Positions 1 to 7,670 are shown, counted from the first letter of the stretch. The stretch is 36,818 nucleotides of DNA from Gemmatimonadota bacterium (GCA_009841115.1 VXML01000105.1:1-36818), one strand, 5' to 3'. A program made the numbers and translations. The notes: a model not told the origin generated them from the letters alone.

Positions 1-86
1 CCCAGTTTGTCTCGATAGAACGTCAACGACTCTTCAAAGTTGCTGCACACTATGCACAGGTCAACGACCGGATGTGAGAGCTTCAT
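1..86 (-). CDS. VOC (glyoxalase/dioxygenase) family protein, N-terminus only
   Basis: Only the first 28 codons lie in the window; the gene continues off the left edge. The visible N-terminus begins MKLSHPVVDLCIV and continues with FEESLTFYRDKLG. This is the usual opening strand and helix of a vicinal-oxygen-chelate module, in which the first metal-ligand His sits near the start and the SxxFYxxxLG helix follows. The start is set by an excellent Shine-Dalgarno (AGGAGGAGG, bases 91-99) about 5 bases before the ATG. It lies 49 bp downstream of the PhyH gene at 136-900 on the same strand, so it is probably the third gene of that operon. The substrate cannot be judged from the fragment, and members range from glyoxalases to fosfomycin-resistance-type and ring-cleavage enzymes. 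Confidence 0.75.
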   Translation of the reverse strand, partial: MKLSHPVVDLCIVCSNFEESLTFYRDKL

Positions 87-135
87 TTACCTCCTCCTCG
101 GGGTTAGTCGAACGAGTTAAGCGGGTCGCCGCAAG

Positions 136-900
136 CTACTCCACATCCACATCGAGGATATAGCGCGCCGCCGGAGAGATGCGCTTCCAGGTCTCGTAGC
201 GCAGGTACTCGCGCTGGTTAAGCTGCTGGCCGTGCTCGCGGGCGGTGAAGTAGCAGTGCATGGCGCGGCGCGGCAGATCCTTGCTCTGGTTGCGGGTGCC
301 GCCGTGCCACGTGTGGCTGTTGAAAACGGCGACCGTGCCGGCCGGGGCGATGAGCAGCTCTTCGTCGGGGTGGGGTGCCTGCGCATCTTCCAAAACATTG
401 CGCGGGTGCTGGCCCTTGTGCGAGCCGGGCACCAGCCGAGTGCAGCCGTTTTCCTCGCTGAAATCGTCCAGCAGCCAGATCGAGTTGCAGACGTGAAACT
501 GGCCGTCGTAGTCCGCTCCCCAGTCGGCGTGCAGCCCCTGTAACCCCTCGCCGGGTAGGGCGTCACGGGCATTGAGCGAGGAGAGCTTGAAGGGGCGACC
601 GATGACGCGGTGGATAGCGGCCAGCACCTTGGGATGAGTATAGACGCGGTCGAAGACCGGCCCCTTGTTGCAGAGGTCAGAGAGGCGGCGCGTACCCTGT
701 TCCTGATGAACTTCAATACCGGCGTGGACCCCTTCTTTCTCGCACAACTCCTCAAAGCGGGTGCGCAGCGCTTCAAGCCATTCAGCGTCGATGATTTCCG
801 TAAGTACCGTGTAGCCCTTCTCGTCGAGATCGTTTCTGTTCTGCTCGGTCAGCAGGTCGTCGCGGGCACCCAAGGCGTCCAATGCGCTTGTGATATCCAT
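136..900 (-). CDS. PhyH-family Fe(II)/2-oxoglutarate dioxygenase (copy A)
   Basis: A 254-residue protein of the phytanoyl-CoA dioxygenase family, non-haem iron hydroxylases using O2 and 2-oxoglutarate. The iron-binding facial triad is visible as H124-x-D126 (GLHADWG) and a distal H199 (HTWHGG). The segment NGCTRLVPGSHK around residues 151-162 is the typical family signature, and arginines at 211-212 are candidates for the 2-oxoglutarate carboxylate contact. There is no signal peptide, so it is cytoplasmic. Its ATG shares one base with the stop codon of the upstream PhyH gene (TAATG), so the two are very likely translationally coupled and may act on the same substrate or as partners. The substrate is unknown. 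In PhyH-rich bacteria these proteins are widely diversified, and a role on phytanoyl-CoA itself should not be assumed. Confidence 0.9.
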   Translation of the reverse strand: MDITSALDALGARDDLLTEQNRNDLDEKGYTVLTEIIDAEWLEALRTRFEELCEKEGVHAGIEVHQEQGTRRLSDLCNKGPVFDRVYTHPKVLAAIHRVIGRPFKLSSLNARDALPGEGLQGLHADWGADYDGQFHVCNSIWLLDDFSEENGCTRLVPGSHKGQHPRNVLEDAQAPHPDEELLIAPAGTVAVFNSHTWHGGTRNQSKDLPRRAMHCYFTAREHGQQLNQREYLRYETWKRISPAARYILDVDVE

Positions 901-1733
901 TACTGGTTCGCTTCCGTTTCGACGAGCGCCTTGAGCGGCACGTCTTCGTCCTGGGGCAAGTAGTAGCTCAGGGGATCTCCGACGACGCCAATGAGCTGTT
1001 TTTGGATTGGATTGCAGCGGGCGACGAGTTCGTCAGGCATGGCGATATAATCCATAGGTTTGACCCAGCGATAACCATAGCCAAAGAACACGGTCTTGCG
1101 CGGGAAGCCCGCCCAGTTGTGGCCTATGGAGTGATAGGTGCGTTGCTCAAACAGGAAGGCCGAGCCAGCGCGGATATTCATCGCCTGTGCGCCGTATGGC
1201 AGACCAGTCGTGGGGTCCGTGGCCGGACGCCCGAGCAAACGGTTGGACCCAGGCACGATCCAAGTCGCCCCCGAGGCCGGGGCGGTCTGGTCGCTGAGGG
1301 CATAGGCGATCTTGAGCAAAATCCGTGGGTGCGGCTCGCTCATATCTCGGGGCGAGGTGCCGCCATCGCGGTGCCATCCGAGCTTGTTTTTCTCGTCTTG
1401 AGCCGGCTCGTCGCCCGACGGCAGGACGATCAAGTGCGAGGTCAGCATCTGGATATTCCAGCCAAGGAGCTGCCATGCCAGCGGGACTGTGGTGGGCCAG
1501 TCGAGGAGTTGGAGGAAGGCTGGGTGCTCGACGATGCAGTTGCGCATGTTGAGCTTGCCGCTCTTTTCGAGCCGGCCGGCGTCGGCATCGCGCGCGTAGA
1601 GCTCGTCAGTGGCCGCGTTGAGCTCTGCAAGCACGTCGGACGATAGGGCGTCTTCGACGAGGAGATAGCCCTGCTGTTCAAAAAATGCTTGATCTTCGGG
1701 AGTGAGGACGGCTTGGGCGAGGGGCTGGGTCAT
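900..1733 (-). CDS. PhyH-family Fe(II)/2-oxoglutarate dioxygenase (copy B)
   Basis: A 277-residue PhyH-fold oxygenase, first gene of the PhyH-PhyH-VOC operon. The triad is H121-x-D123 (GWHRDGG) and H201 (YHSIGHN), with the family's PGSN turn near residues 161-164. The start is uncertain: in-frame candidates are TTG at 1751, ATG at 1742 and ATG at 1733. The first lies inside the likely promoter (-10 at 1750-1755), leaving 1742 as a nearly leaderless start or 1733 with a weak GGAAG about 11 bases upstream; I chose 1733. Only distantly similar to copy A, so this is not a recent tandem duplication. It has a longer insert before the HxD motif with several acidic and lysine residues. The substrate is unknown. 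Confidence 0.87.
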   Translation of the reverse strand: MTQPLAQAVLTPEDQAFFEQQGYLLVEDALSSDVLAELNAATDELYARDADAGRLEKSGKLNMRNCIVEHPAFLQLLDWPTTVPLAWQLLGWNIQMLTSHLIVLPSGDEPAQDEKNKLGWHRDGGTSPRDMSEPHPRILLKIAYALSDQTAPASGATWIVPGSNRLLGRPATDPTTGLPYGAQAMNIRAGSAFLFEQRTYHSIGHNWAGFPRKTVFFGYGYRWVKPMDYIAMPDELVARCNPIQKQLIGVVGDPLSYYLPQDEDVPLKALVETEANQ

Positions 1734-1749
1734 GGCGTGCATGTCTTCC

Positions 1750-1779
1750 AATGTAGATACTAATTACTACGGACGGCAA
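1750..1779 (-). promoter_or_regulatory. Candidate sigma-70 promoter of the PhyH-PhyH-VOC operon
   Basis: Read on the minus strand: -35 TTGCCG (1774-1779), an 18-base spacer, and -10 TACATT (1750-1755). Transcription would start near 1743, leaving a leader of at most about ten bases before the chosen ATG. The match is moderate and seen by eye only. Confidence 0.35.
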
Positions 1780-1815
1780 GCTCTCGGTCTAGTCGTGTTC
1801 TCTTATCGAGCAGAC

Positions 1816-1844
1816 TTGAGCTTGTCTGCTTGGGCGGGTATAAT
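1816..1844 (+). promoter_or_regulatory. Candidate sigma-70 promoter of the CoA-transferase operon
   Basis: -35 TTGAGC (1816-1821), a 17-base spacer and a perfect -10 TATAAT (1839-1844). Transcription would start near 1851, giving a leader of about 50 bases before the ATG at 1900. Divergent to the PhyH promoter about 40 bp away. The best-looking promoter in the window. Confidence 0.55.
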
Positions 1845-1899
1845 ATCCGGTGCGCTTTGAGGCGATAACCTAAGTCTAAAAACCGAATTCAGCTCTCCC

Positions 1900-3114
1900 A
1901 TGCCCGCACTCGACGGCATCCGCGTCCTCGACTTTACCCAAGTAATTTTCGGCCCAGCCGCCACCCAAGTTTTGGCCGAGCACGGTGCCGAAGTCATCAA
2001 GATAGAGCGACCCGGCGGCGACCTAGCCCGCGCCTTCGGGCCGTGGGTAAAGGAGCAAAGCCTGCCCTTTGCCAGCCTCAACCGCTCCAAGAAAAGCCTA
2101 GTCATCGATCTCAAAAAGCCCGGGGGGTTGAGCGTTATCCACCGCCTGCTAGAAAACACGGACGTGCTGGTACACAACTTCCGCTCCGATGCCGTCATGG
2201 CCAAGTTGGGGCTGGATTACGCGGCGCTGCGGGAACCGTACCCAAGGCTCATCTACGCCGTTGGCTCGGGCTATGGCTCGCAAGGCCCGTACAGCGAACG
2301 CAACAAGGGCGGCCACGAATCCATGGCCCAAGCCCTGAGCGGCGTGGCGGCCCGCTTTGTCGGTCCTCACGGCACGCCCCAGCGTCTGCCTTATACGGTC
2401 GCCGACTTCAACGGCGGCATGTTGCTGGCGCAGGGCATTCTCCTCGCGCTGTTGGCCCGCGAACGCACCGACACCGGGCAATACGTGGAAACCTCGCTCC
2501 TCGACGGCATGATGAGTATGCAGGCTTGGGCGACGAGCAAAATTTTGAACTTGGGCGACGACGGGGAAGACGATGGCTCGGGAGGCGCGACGCATCCGCG
2601 CGGCAACCCGCTCGACGGAGCCGTATTCGAGACGGCCGATGGCTTCTTGATGGTCACCGCGCTTTTCCGTCCCTTTGACCAACTATTGCGCGATTTGCAG
2701 GAGGCCCTAACGATTGAAGGGCTCGTCGGAGACCCGCGCTTTGCCACGCTCGCCACAGCCGTAGATAACCGCGAGGTCCTACGAGAACGGCTAGCACCAA
2801 TCTTTGCAGAAAAGACGAACGCCGAGTGGATTCCGCTGCTGGAGGCCAAGGACATCCTCGTCGCACCGGTGCGCTCGACAGCCGAGGCCCTAGCAGATCC
2901 TCAGCTCGCGGTCAACGAGCTGCTCGTCGAAGTCCAACATCCGCAGGTGGGTACTATGCGCCACATCGGCACTCCCCTGCGGCTAGCCGGAACGCCAGCC
3001 CCAGCACCGACACCCGCTCCCCTAGCCGGGGAACATACCGAAGCTGTGCTGCGCGAGGCTGGGTACGCGGACGACGAGATCGCCGCGTTGCGCGCCCAAG
3101 ACGTCATTCCCTGA
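1900..3114 (+). CDS. Class III CoA-transferase (CaiB/BaiF family)
   Basis: A 404-residue member of the family III CoA-transferases, which move CoA between carboxylic acids through an aspartyl-CoA thioester. The N-terminus (LDGIRVLDFTQVIFGP, then GAEVIKIERPGGD) is diagnostic, and the catalytic aspartate falls at D169 in YTVADFNGG, the same number as in formyl-CoA transferase. VETSLLDGM near residues 195-205 is another family block. Length is normal. No clear Shine-Dalgarno precedes the ATG, but no other start fits the N-terminal motif as well. It leads an operon with an oxidoreductase 17 bp downstream and an RraA-like protein after that. The combination suggests activation of an organic acid as its CoA thioester for degradation; the acid cannot be named from sequence. 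Confidence 0.93.
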   Translation: MPALDGIRVLDFTQVIFGPAATQVLAEHGAEVIKIERPGGDLARAFGPWVKEQSLPFASLNRSKKSLVIDLKKPGGLSVIHRLLENTDVLVHNFRSDAVMAKLGLDYAALREPYPRLIYAVGSGYGSQGPYSERNKGGHESMAQALSGVAARFVGPHGTPQRLPYTVADFNGGMLLAQGILLALLARERTDTGQYVETSLLDGMMSMQAWATSKILNLGDDGEDDGSGGATHPRGNPLDGAVFETADGFLMVTALFRPFDQLLRDLQEALTIEGLVGDPRFATLATAVDNREVLRERLAPIFAEKTNAEWIPLLEAKDILVAPVRSTAEALADPQLAVNELLVEVQHPQVGTMRHIGTPLRLAGTPAPAPTPAPLAGEHTEAVLREAGYADDEIAALRAQDVIP

Positions 3115-3131
3115 ATTGCACAGGAGACCCC

Positions 3132-4115
3132 ATGCCTGACATCGTGCGCTATGGACTATTGAGCACCGCCCAGATCGCCCTCAACCGCCACCTGCCGGCC
3201 GCGCAGGCCATCGGCCACGCCGAGATCGCGGCCATATCGAGCAGAGACCAAGCCAAAGCCGAAGCATGTGCGGCCCAATACGGCATTGCCAAGGCGTACG
3301 GCTCGTACCAAGCCGTGCTGGACGATCCCGCAATCGACGCGATCATCAATCCTTTGCCCAATAGCATGCACTGCGAGTGGACGGTCAAGGCGGCGGAGGC
3401 CGGCAAGCACATCCTCTGCGAAAAGCCGCTCGCCGTAACCGTGGCGCAAGCGCGGCAGATGATCGACGCAGCCCGAGCCAACGGGGTGCTCTTAGTCGAA
3501 GCCTTCACCCACCGCCTCAACCCACAATTGCAGTGCGCGCGCCGACTAGTGCAGCAAGGAGAAATCGGCGAGGTGAAACTAGCGCGGGCCGAGTTGACCT
3601 TCGGCATCCGCGATTGGGCTACCGACGTCCGGGCGCAAAAAAATTTGGGCGGCGGCGCACTTTTGGACGCTGGGTGCTACTGCGTCAGCGCCGTGCGCTT
3701 TGTGCTCAATGCCGAGCCAGTGGCCGCGCAGGCTTTTCAGCACCTGCGCAACGGCGTGGATGCGAGCTTAGCCGGGCTATTGCGCTTTCCCGGCGATCAC
3801 ATCGCCTATATCGCGGCTGGCATGGAGGGGCCGTTCCGCTGCGTGTTGGAGCTCGTCGGCAGTCACGGCGCGATCCACGTGCCCAACATGTTCGACGAGC
3901 AGGCCGCGGTCCACATCGCCATCGGCAACGACGAGCGGGTGGAGACCTTCTCTGGGCCGGATCGCTTTCAGGTGCAGCTAGCGCGCTTCTCTAACTGCAT
4001 TCTCCAAGGCAAAGCTCCCGAATTTCCCCCCACAGACGGCCTCAAGAACGTGGCTGCGCTACAGGCATTAAAACAGGCCGCAGAATCGGGGAGCCTAGTC
4101 GAAGTGCCGTCTTGA
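3132..4115 (+). CDS. Gfo/Idh/MocA-family NAD(P)-dependent oxidoreductase
   Basis: A 327-residue two-domain dehydrogenase. The N-terminal Rossmann domain opens with YGLLSTAQIA, the G-x-x-S/T-A variant found in the glucose-fructose oxidoreductase / dihydrodiol dehydrogenase / NADP-xylose dehydrogenase branch. The conserved EKP (residues 97-99, catalytic Lys98) and the GGGALLDAGCYC block in the C-terminal substrate domain agree with that branch. An in-frame extension to 2826 exists but overlaps the CoA-transferase gene; the ATG at 3132 has CAGGAGA seven bases upstream and matches the family N-terminus. Likely oxidises or reduces a sugar, polyol or cyclic diol at a hydroxyl or keto group. It is cytoplasmic, and co-transcribed with the flanking CoA-transferase and RraA-like genes. 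The substrate is unknown. Confidence 0.92.
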   Translation: MPDIVRYGLLSTAQIALNRHLPAAQAIGHAEIAAISSRDQAKAEACAAQYGIAKAYGSYQAVLDDPAIDAIINPLPNSMHCEWTVKAAEAGKHILCEKPLAVTVAQARQMIDAARANGVLLVEAFTHRLNPQLQCARRLVQQGEIGEVKLARAELTFGIRDWATDVRAQKNLGGGALLDAGCYCVSAVRFVLNAEPVAAQAFQHLRNGVDASLAGLLRFPGDHIAYIAAGMEGPFRCVLELVGSHGAIHVPNMFDEQAAVHIAIGNDERVETFSGPDRFQVQLARFSNCILQGKAPEFPPTDGLKNVAALQALKQAAESGSLVEVPS

Positions 4116-4223
4116 GCAATAGCCCACTATGAGTTCATCCGCCGCGAACGCCAAGCTCACCCTCAACAGCCCCGAACAGTTTCAGCATAGGCCACTAAAC
4201 TTCAACGACGAGAAAGCACTGCT

Positions 4224-5105
4224 ATGGAAAAATTCGCCCCTTTGAACATGTCCCCAGAAGAGCTAATCGAGTATACCCCAGAGTGGGAAGGCGAGCGCTT
4301 TGCCGACGGCCGCCCCAAGGTGCCCGACGACATCCTCGAGCGCATGCGCAACGTCAGCATTACCCAAGCCTGGGGCGTCATACGCGGCCCCGGCTACAAC
4401 TGGCAGTACGAAGACGGCTGGATTTGCACGCACCCTGGCCAAGTGCTAGTGGGCCGCGCCCTGACGGCTATGTACATGCCACGGCGACCCGTCATGCGTC
4501 AGGTTATGGAAGAAAAAGGGGAGCGGGCCGGTTGCATTGGCGACCAGATCTCGTGGCCCATTGATATGCTGGTGCCCGGCGACGTGTACGTGGCCGACGT
4601 ATTCGGCAAAATCGACCAAGGAGCCGTCATTGGCGACAACCTCGCCACCGCCATCTACGCCAATTCGGGCAACGGAGTGGTCCACGACGCGGCCGTCCGC
4701 GACATCGACGGCATCCAAGAACTGCCCAATTTCACCAGTTTCGTGCGCGGCTTTCACCCCACCTTTGCCTCGCCCACCATCATGCTGACCGGAGTCAACT
4801 GTCCGGTGCGCATCGGTGGCGCGACAGTCATGCCCGGCGACGTAGTCCTCGGCCGCGACGATGGCGTCGTCTTCATACCGCCTCACCTAGCCGAACAGGT
4901 GGTCAAAACCTCCGAACTGATCTCCCTCCGCGACCGCTTTGGCAAGCAGCGTCTAGCCGAGGGCAAATACACGCCCGGTCAGATCGATACCCGCTGGTCT
5001 GATCCCATTGAGGAGGACTTCTCGCGCTGGTTAGAGAGCCATATCGACGAGCTGCCCGTGCCGCGCGCCGCCATCCAAGAGCTGCTCAAGGAGCGGACTT
5101 GGTGA
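4224..5105 (+). CDS. RraA-like / 4-hydroxy-4-methyl-2-oxoglutarate aldolase-fold protein
   Basis: A 293-residue protein with the RraA / HMG-aldolase fold. The key block runs from GDNLATAI (137 on) to AVRDIDGI, with R159 and D160 in the positions that bind pyruvate/oxaloacetate and the divalent metal in HMG aldolases; MPGDVVLGRDDGVVFIP further on is also typical. It is longer than plain RraA (about 160 residues) or HMG aldolase (about 230) because of a 40-residue N-terminal extension and a C-terminal tail, as in many uncharacterised members sometimes labelled demethylmenaquinone methyltransferase. Likely a retro-aldolase or decarboxylase on a 2-oxo acid, ending the pathway begun by the CoA-transferase and oxidoreductase. 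Its 3' end overlaps the convergent PhyH gene by 20 bp. Ribosome site is weak (GAGAAAG). Confidence 0.85.
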   Translation: MEKFAPLNMSPEELIEYTPEWEGERFADGRPKVPDDILERMRNVSITQAWGVIRGPGYNWQYEDGWICTHPGQVLVGRALTAMYMPRRPVMRQVMEEKGERAGCIGDQISWPIDMLVPGDVYVADVFGKIDQGAVIGDNLATAIYANSGNGVVHDAAVRDIDGIQELPNFTSFVRGFHPTFASPTIMLTGVNCPVRIGGATVMPGDVVLGRDDGVVFIPPHLAEQVVKTSELISLRDRFGKQRLAEGKYTPGQIDTRWSDPIEEDFSRWLESHIDELPVPRAAIQELLKERTW

Positions 5106-5868
5106 GCTCGGGCGGCGACTGGCCGACGACCAATTTACCCGCCTTGAGAAAAGGCTCGGCATTCCCCCAGAGTTTGCTGCCGTCGGCAGAGGTCAGCGGC
5201 TCGCAGGAGTACTGGGCCAAGTACACGCGGCGCATCTGGTCGGTGGTGTTGGTGCCGCTGGAGTGAAAATTGACGCTGGTGAAGACGGCAATGCTGCCGG
5301 CCGGGGCGACGACCGAAACGCCGGGATCGCTGCCGAAGTAGCCGATCAAATCGTTGCTTCCCTCCTCGCGGACGTGCTTGACCCACGTGCGAATGCCCGA
5401 GCGCGAAAACGGCAGCAAGTGGACGGTGCCATTGGCCTCGGACATGTCGTCGAGGGCGCACCAACAGGTTAGATACGGCTTGTGATCCGGGTAGCCGACG
5501 TAGCCCGAGTCTTGGTGCCAGGAGAACTTCATGCCGGCCTCGGCACCTTTGACCACATATTGCTCCCAGAACAAGTAGGCGTCGTCGCCCAAGGTAGCTT
5601 GGCAGATGTCGGCCATTAGGGGGCTGAAGAGGAACTCGCGCAGGCGCGGCTGATCGCGGAAGCAATTGGAGACAAAGTAGCGGCTGTTGCGGTGATTGAG
5701 GCCCAAGGTATCCGTGCCCTCGGCGTCCATCCGGGCATTGGCTTTGTCGATGAAGGCTTGGCACTCGCCGCGCAGGAGGTCGAGATGGTGGGCGGGGATG
5801 GCATTTTCGAGGATGAAATAGCCCTCCTCTTTGAATTGCTGCTTTTGGGCGTCGGTGATCTGGTGCAT
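5086..5868 (-). CDS. PhyH-family Fe(II)/2-oxoglutarate dioxygenase (copy C)
   Basis: A 260-residue PhyH-type oxygenase with all expected residues: H118-x-D120 (SWHQDSGY) and H202 in FHSSGTNTT, the classic HxxGxNxS/T distal site, followed by arginines 213-214 for 2-oxoglutarate. WCALDDMSEANG before the distal half is also family-typical. An in-frame start exists at 5928, but the ATG at 5868 has GGAG about ten bases upstream and gives the standard N-terminus (ITDAQKQQFKEEGYFIL). Monocistronic, convergent with and overlapping the RraA-like gene by 20 bp, divergent from pnuC. Of the four copies it looks closest to ordinary PhyH proteins. The substrate is unknown. Confidence 0.9.
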   Translation of the reverse strand: MHQITDAQKQQFKEEGYFILENAIPAHHLDLLRGECQAFIDKANARMDAEGTDTLGLNHRNSRYFVSNCFRDQPRLREFLFSPLMADICQATLGDDAYLFWEQYVVKGAEAGMKFSWHQDSGYVGYPDHKPYLTCWCALDDMSEANGTVHLLPFSRSGIRTWVKHVREEGSNDLIGYFGSDPGVSVVAPAGSIAVFTSVNFHSSGTNTTDQMRRVYLAQYSCEPLTSADGSKLWGNAEPFLKAGKLVVGQSPPELTKSAP

Positions 5869-5883
5869 GAATCGCTCCGTCGA

Positions 5884-5899
5884 TTGCAATTTGATGCAA
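5884..5899. promoter_or_regulatory. Small inverted repeat upstream of PhyH copy C, possible operator
   Basis: TTGCA, six bases, TGCAA: a perfect five-base dyad 16 bp upstream of the PhyH ATG, within the divergent spacer shared with pnuC (5869-6056). Position suits an operator, but the dyad is short and may be chance. A second dyad of similar size (GCAAG around one base) lies near 5937-5947. Confidence 0.2.
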
Positions 5900-6056
5900 A
5901 TTGAGGCGATATACTGAGCAGAACCCACGATACGCGCAAGTCTTGCACGCGTACGAAAGGAAATATAGAACTTGAACGATTCGAGATGCGGATCGTCTTG
6001 TTTCTATTATTCTGCGTCCATCTGCGGATTGACCTAGGAATGTTGGTGCATCTAAA

Positions 6057-6671
6057 ATGGAAACCCCTGCAATTCTCCAAGCGCTGGAACTGACCTCTTG
6101 GTGGGAGGTGCCAGCAGTCGTCTTGGCCATTCTCTACTTGGTCTTGGCGGCGCGGGAAAACATCTGGTGTTGGGGCGCGGCTTTCGTCAGCACCGCGATT
6201 TACATCTACGTCTTCTTCGATGTCAACTTGTTCCTAGAATCGGCCCTACAGATTTACTACTTGGCCATGGCGGTCTATGGCTGGTACCAATGGCGGCAGC
6301 CCACCGATCAATCCGCAACGCTGCCCATTTCTACTTGGTCGCTCAAAAAGCACGTCGTGGTCATTGCTGCGACAGGGGCCATTGTGGTGACGTCCGGGTA
6401 TCTTTTGCACAAAAACACGACGGCAGCATTGCCTTATGTCGATGCCTTCACCACTTGGTATGCAGTGGTGACGACCTATATGGTAACGAAGAAAATTTTG
6501 GAGAACTGGGTGTACTGGTTTGTCATCGACAGCGTCTCGGTTTACCTGTATTACAGCCGAGGGCTTTACCTGACCGCTTTGTTGTTTATCGCATATCTGG
6601 TTATCATCGTCTTTGGCTATCTGAAATGGAAAAAGGAGTACGACCAAGCAAATGTCCAAACTGGACCGTGA
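6057..6671 (+). CDS. pnuC: PnuC-family vitamin-precursor transporter
   Basis: A 204-residue integral membrane protein with about seven hydrophobic segments. It shows the PnuC hallmarks: the IWCWG motif (residues 36-40) at the end of the first hydrophobic pair, YGWYQW (74-79), and a C-terminal half with a TWYAVVTTY segment, a WVYWFVIDSVSVYLY helix and a YLTALLFIAYLVI helix. PnuC proteins are facilitators for nicotinamide riboside, trapped inside by phosphorylation; relatives carry riboflavin or thiamine. No kinase (NadR-type) is adjacent, so the cargo is undecided. No recognisable riboswitch was found in the 188 bp upstream, and the ribosome site is poor. Fifteen bases separate it from pheA, so the two are probably co-transcribed. 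Confidence 0.88.
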   Translation: METPAILQALELTSWWEVPAVVLAILYLVLAARENIWCWGAAFVSTAIYIYVFFDVNLFLESALQIYYLAMAVYGWYQWRQPTDQSATLPISTWSLKKHVVVIAATGAIVVTSGYLLHKNTTAALPYVDAFTTWYAVVTTYMVTKKILENWVYWFVIDSVSVYLYYSRGLYLTALLFIAYLVIIVFGYLKWKKEYDQANVQTGP

Positions 6672-6686
6672 AAAAGAATTGAGTAT

Positions 6687-7541
6687 ATGAAACGAGCAGA
6701 GACATGCGGACCTATAGCCATCCAAGGGCACGCCGGGTCTTTCAGCGAGGCGGCGGCGCGGGCCTATTTTTCTCCAGCGACACAACTGGCACCACAGCCC
6801 AATTTCAGGGCGCTTTTCGCCTCGGTGGAAGACGGGTCTTGTGCTTGCGGAGTCGTGCCCATCGAAAACTCGCTGATGGGCAGCATCCACGAGAACTACG
6901 ACCTGCTGCTGCAGAGCGACGTCCACATCGTCGGCGAAATCAAGCTGCGCATCGTCCACAATCTCATCGTCAACCCAGGCGTGCAGCTAGCGGACATCCG
7001 CTATATCGCGTCGCAGCCGCCCGCCTTAGCCCAATGCACCCGCTTCATCCACTCGTTGGCCGATGCGCAGACGATAGCGACGGATGATACGGCTGGAGCG
7101 GTCAAAGAACTAGCCGCGAGCGGCGCACGCGATCGCGGGGCCATAGCCGGCGCGCAAGCAGCCGCCACGTACGGGATGGAGATCCTCGTCTCCGGCATTG
7201 AGGACGCCGCGCACAATTTTACCCGCTTCTTGGTGGTCAGCCGCCGAGCCGAGCCAGCGCCAGCCGAGCCTGCCAAGACCACGCTCGTCTTCGGACTAAA
7301 GCACGTGCCTGGCGCGCTGTGCCGGGGCCTCGCAGCCTTTGCCGAGCGCGGCATCAACCTGCTCAAAATCGAATCGCGGCCCATGCCCGAGCGGCCTTGG
7401 GAATACGTCTTCTATCTCGATTTGGAGGGCCACTTGGAGCAGGTGGTTTGCGCCCAAGCCGTGGAACACCTTCGGGAGACCACCGAATTCGTCCGCATCT
7501 TGGGCTCGTACCAGCAGGGCGATACGATCGAGAACCTATAG
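6687..7541 (+). CDS. pheA: Prephenate dehydratase with C-terminal ACT domain
   Basis: A 284-residue monofunctional prephenate dehydratase, converting prephenate to phenylpyruvate for phenylalanine synthesis. The catalytic PDT domain has the IQGHAGSFSE opening, VVPIENS (56-62), and NFTRF (177-181) carrying the catalytic threonine. The ACT regulatory domain has GALC (209-212, canonical GALV) and ESRP (229-232), the residues that bind phenylalanine for feedback inhibition. There is no N-terminal chorismate mutase domain, so this is the stand-alone form. Placement behind a PnuC transporter is unusual and may only reflect shared transcription. A strong hairpin terminator follows 40 bp after the stop. 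Confidence 0.95.
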   Translation: MKRAETCGPIAIQGHAGSFSEAAARAYFSPATQLAPQPNFRALFASVEDGSCACGVVPIENSLMGSIHENYDLLLQSDVHIVGEIKLRIVHNLIVNPGVQLADIRYIASQPPALAQCTRFIHSLADAQTIATDDTAGAVKELAASGARDRGAIAGAQAAATYGMEILVSGIEDAAHNFTRFLVVSRRAEPAPAEPAKTTLVFGLKHVPGALCRGLAAFAERGINLLKIESRPMPERPWEYVFYLDLEGHLEQVVCAQAVEHLRETTEFVRILGSYQQGDTIENL

Positions 7542-7581
7542 TAAACGTGAGTGGAGTTCCCAATGCGGCCCTCCTCGAAAA

Positions 7582-7649
7582 AAGAAGCCGTCTGAAAACC
7601 CCCTAAGCCTCGTGCTCAAGGCTTATTAGGTGTCTCCAGACGGCTTCTT
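7582..7649. terminator. Bidirectional intrinsic terminator between pheA and the Cache protein gene
   Basis: Perfect 13-base arms, 7582-7594 and 7637-7649 (AAGAAGCCGTCTG and its complement), enclosing a second, imperfect stem (CCTAAGCC / GGCTTATTAGG). Read on the minus strand the stem is followed by a run of six T, a good rho-independent terminator for the minus-strand gene; in the plus direction the tail is weaker. It sits between two convergent genes, as expected. The left arm with the next two bases spells GCCGTCTGAA (7587-7596), identical to the neisserial DNA-uptake core; see findings. Confidence 0.8.
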
Positions 7650-7670
7650 ATCCTACCCGAACCGTTTGTG

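Noticed and set aside
117..776. 219-residue minus-strand frame overlapping PhyH copy A
   Set aside because: Out-of-frame shadow of a PhyH gene with intact catalytic motifs; its protein is rich in Arg, Ser, Thr and Ala with no recognisable domain.
2826..3131. N-terminal extension of the oxidoreductase at 3132
   Set aside because: Lies inside the CoA-transferase gene, is low-complexity, and the ATG at 3132 has a good ribosome site and the correct family N-terminus.
4129..4245. 38-residue plus-strand frame between the oxidoreductase and the RraA-like gene
   Set aside because: No ribosome site, overlaps the RraA-like start, and shows no recognisable similarity.
5869..6056. Riboswitch upstream of pnuC
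   Set aside because: PnuC genes can be riboswitch-controlled, but no known aptamer pattern or following expression-platform hairpin was recognised.
5135..6130. 331-residue minus-strand frame over PhyH copy C and the pnuC start
   Set aside because: Arg- and Pro-rich translation typical of a shadow frame in GC-rich DNA, and it would span both a real PhyH gene and the divergent promoter region.
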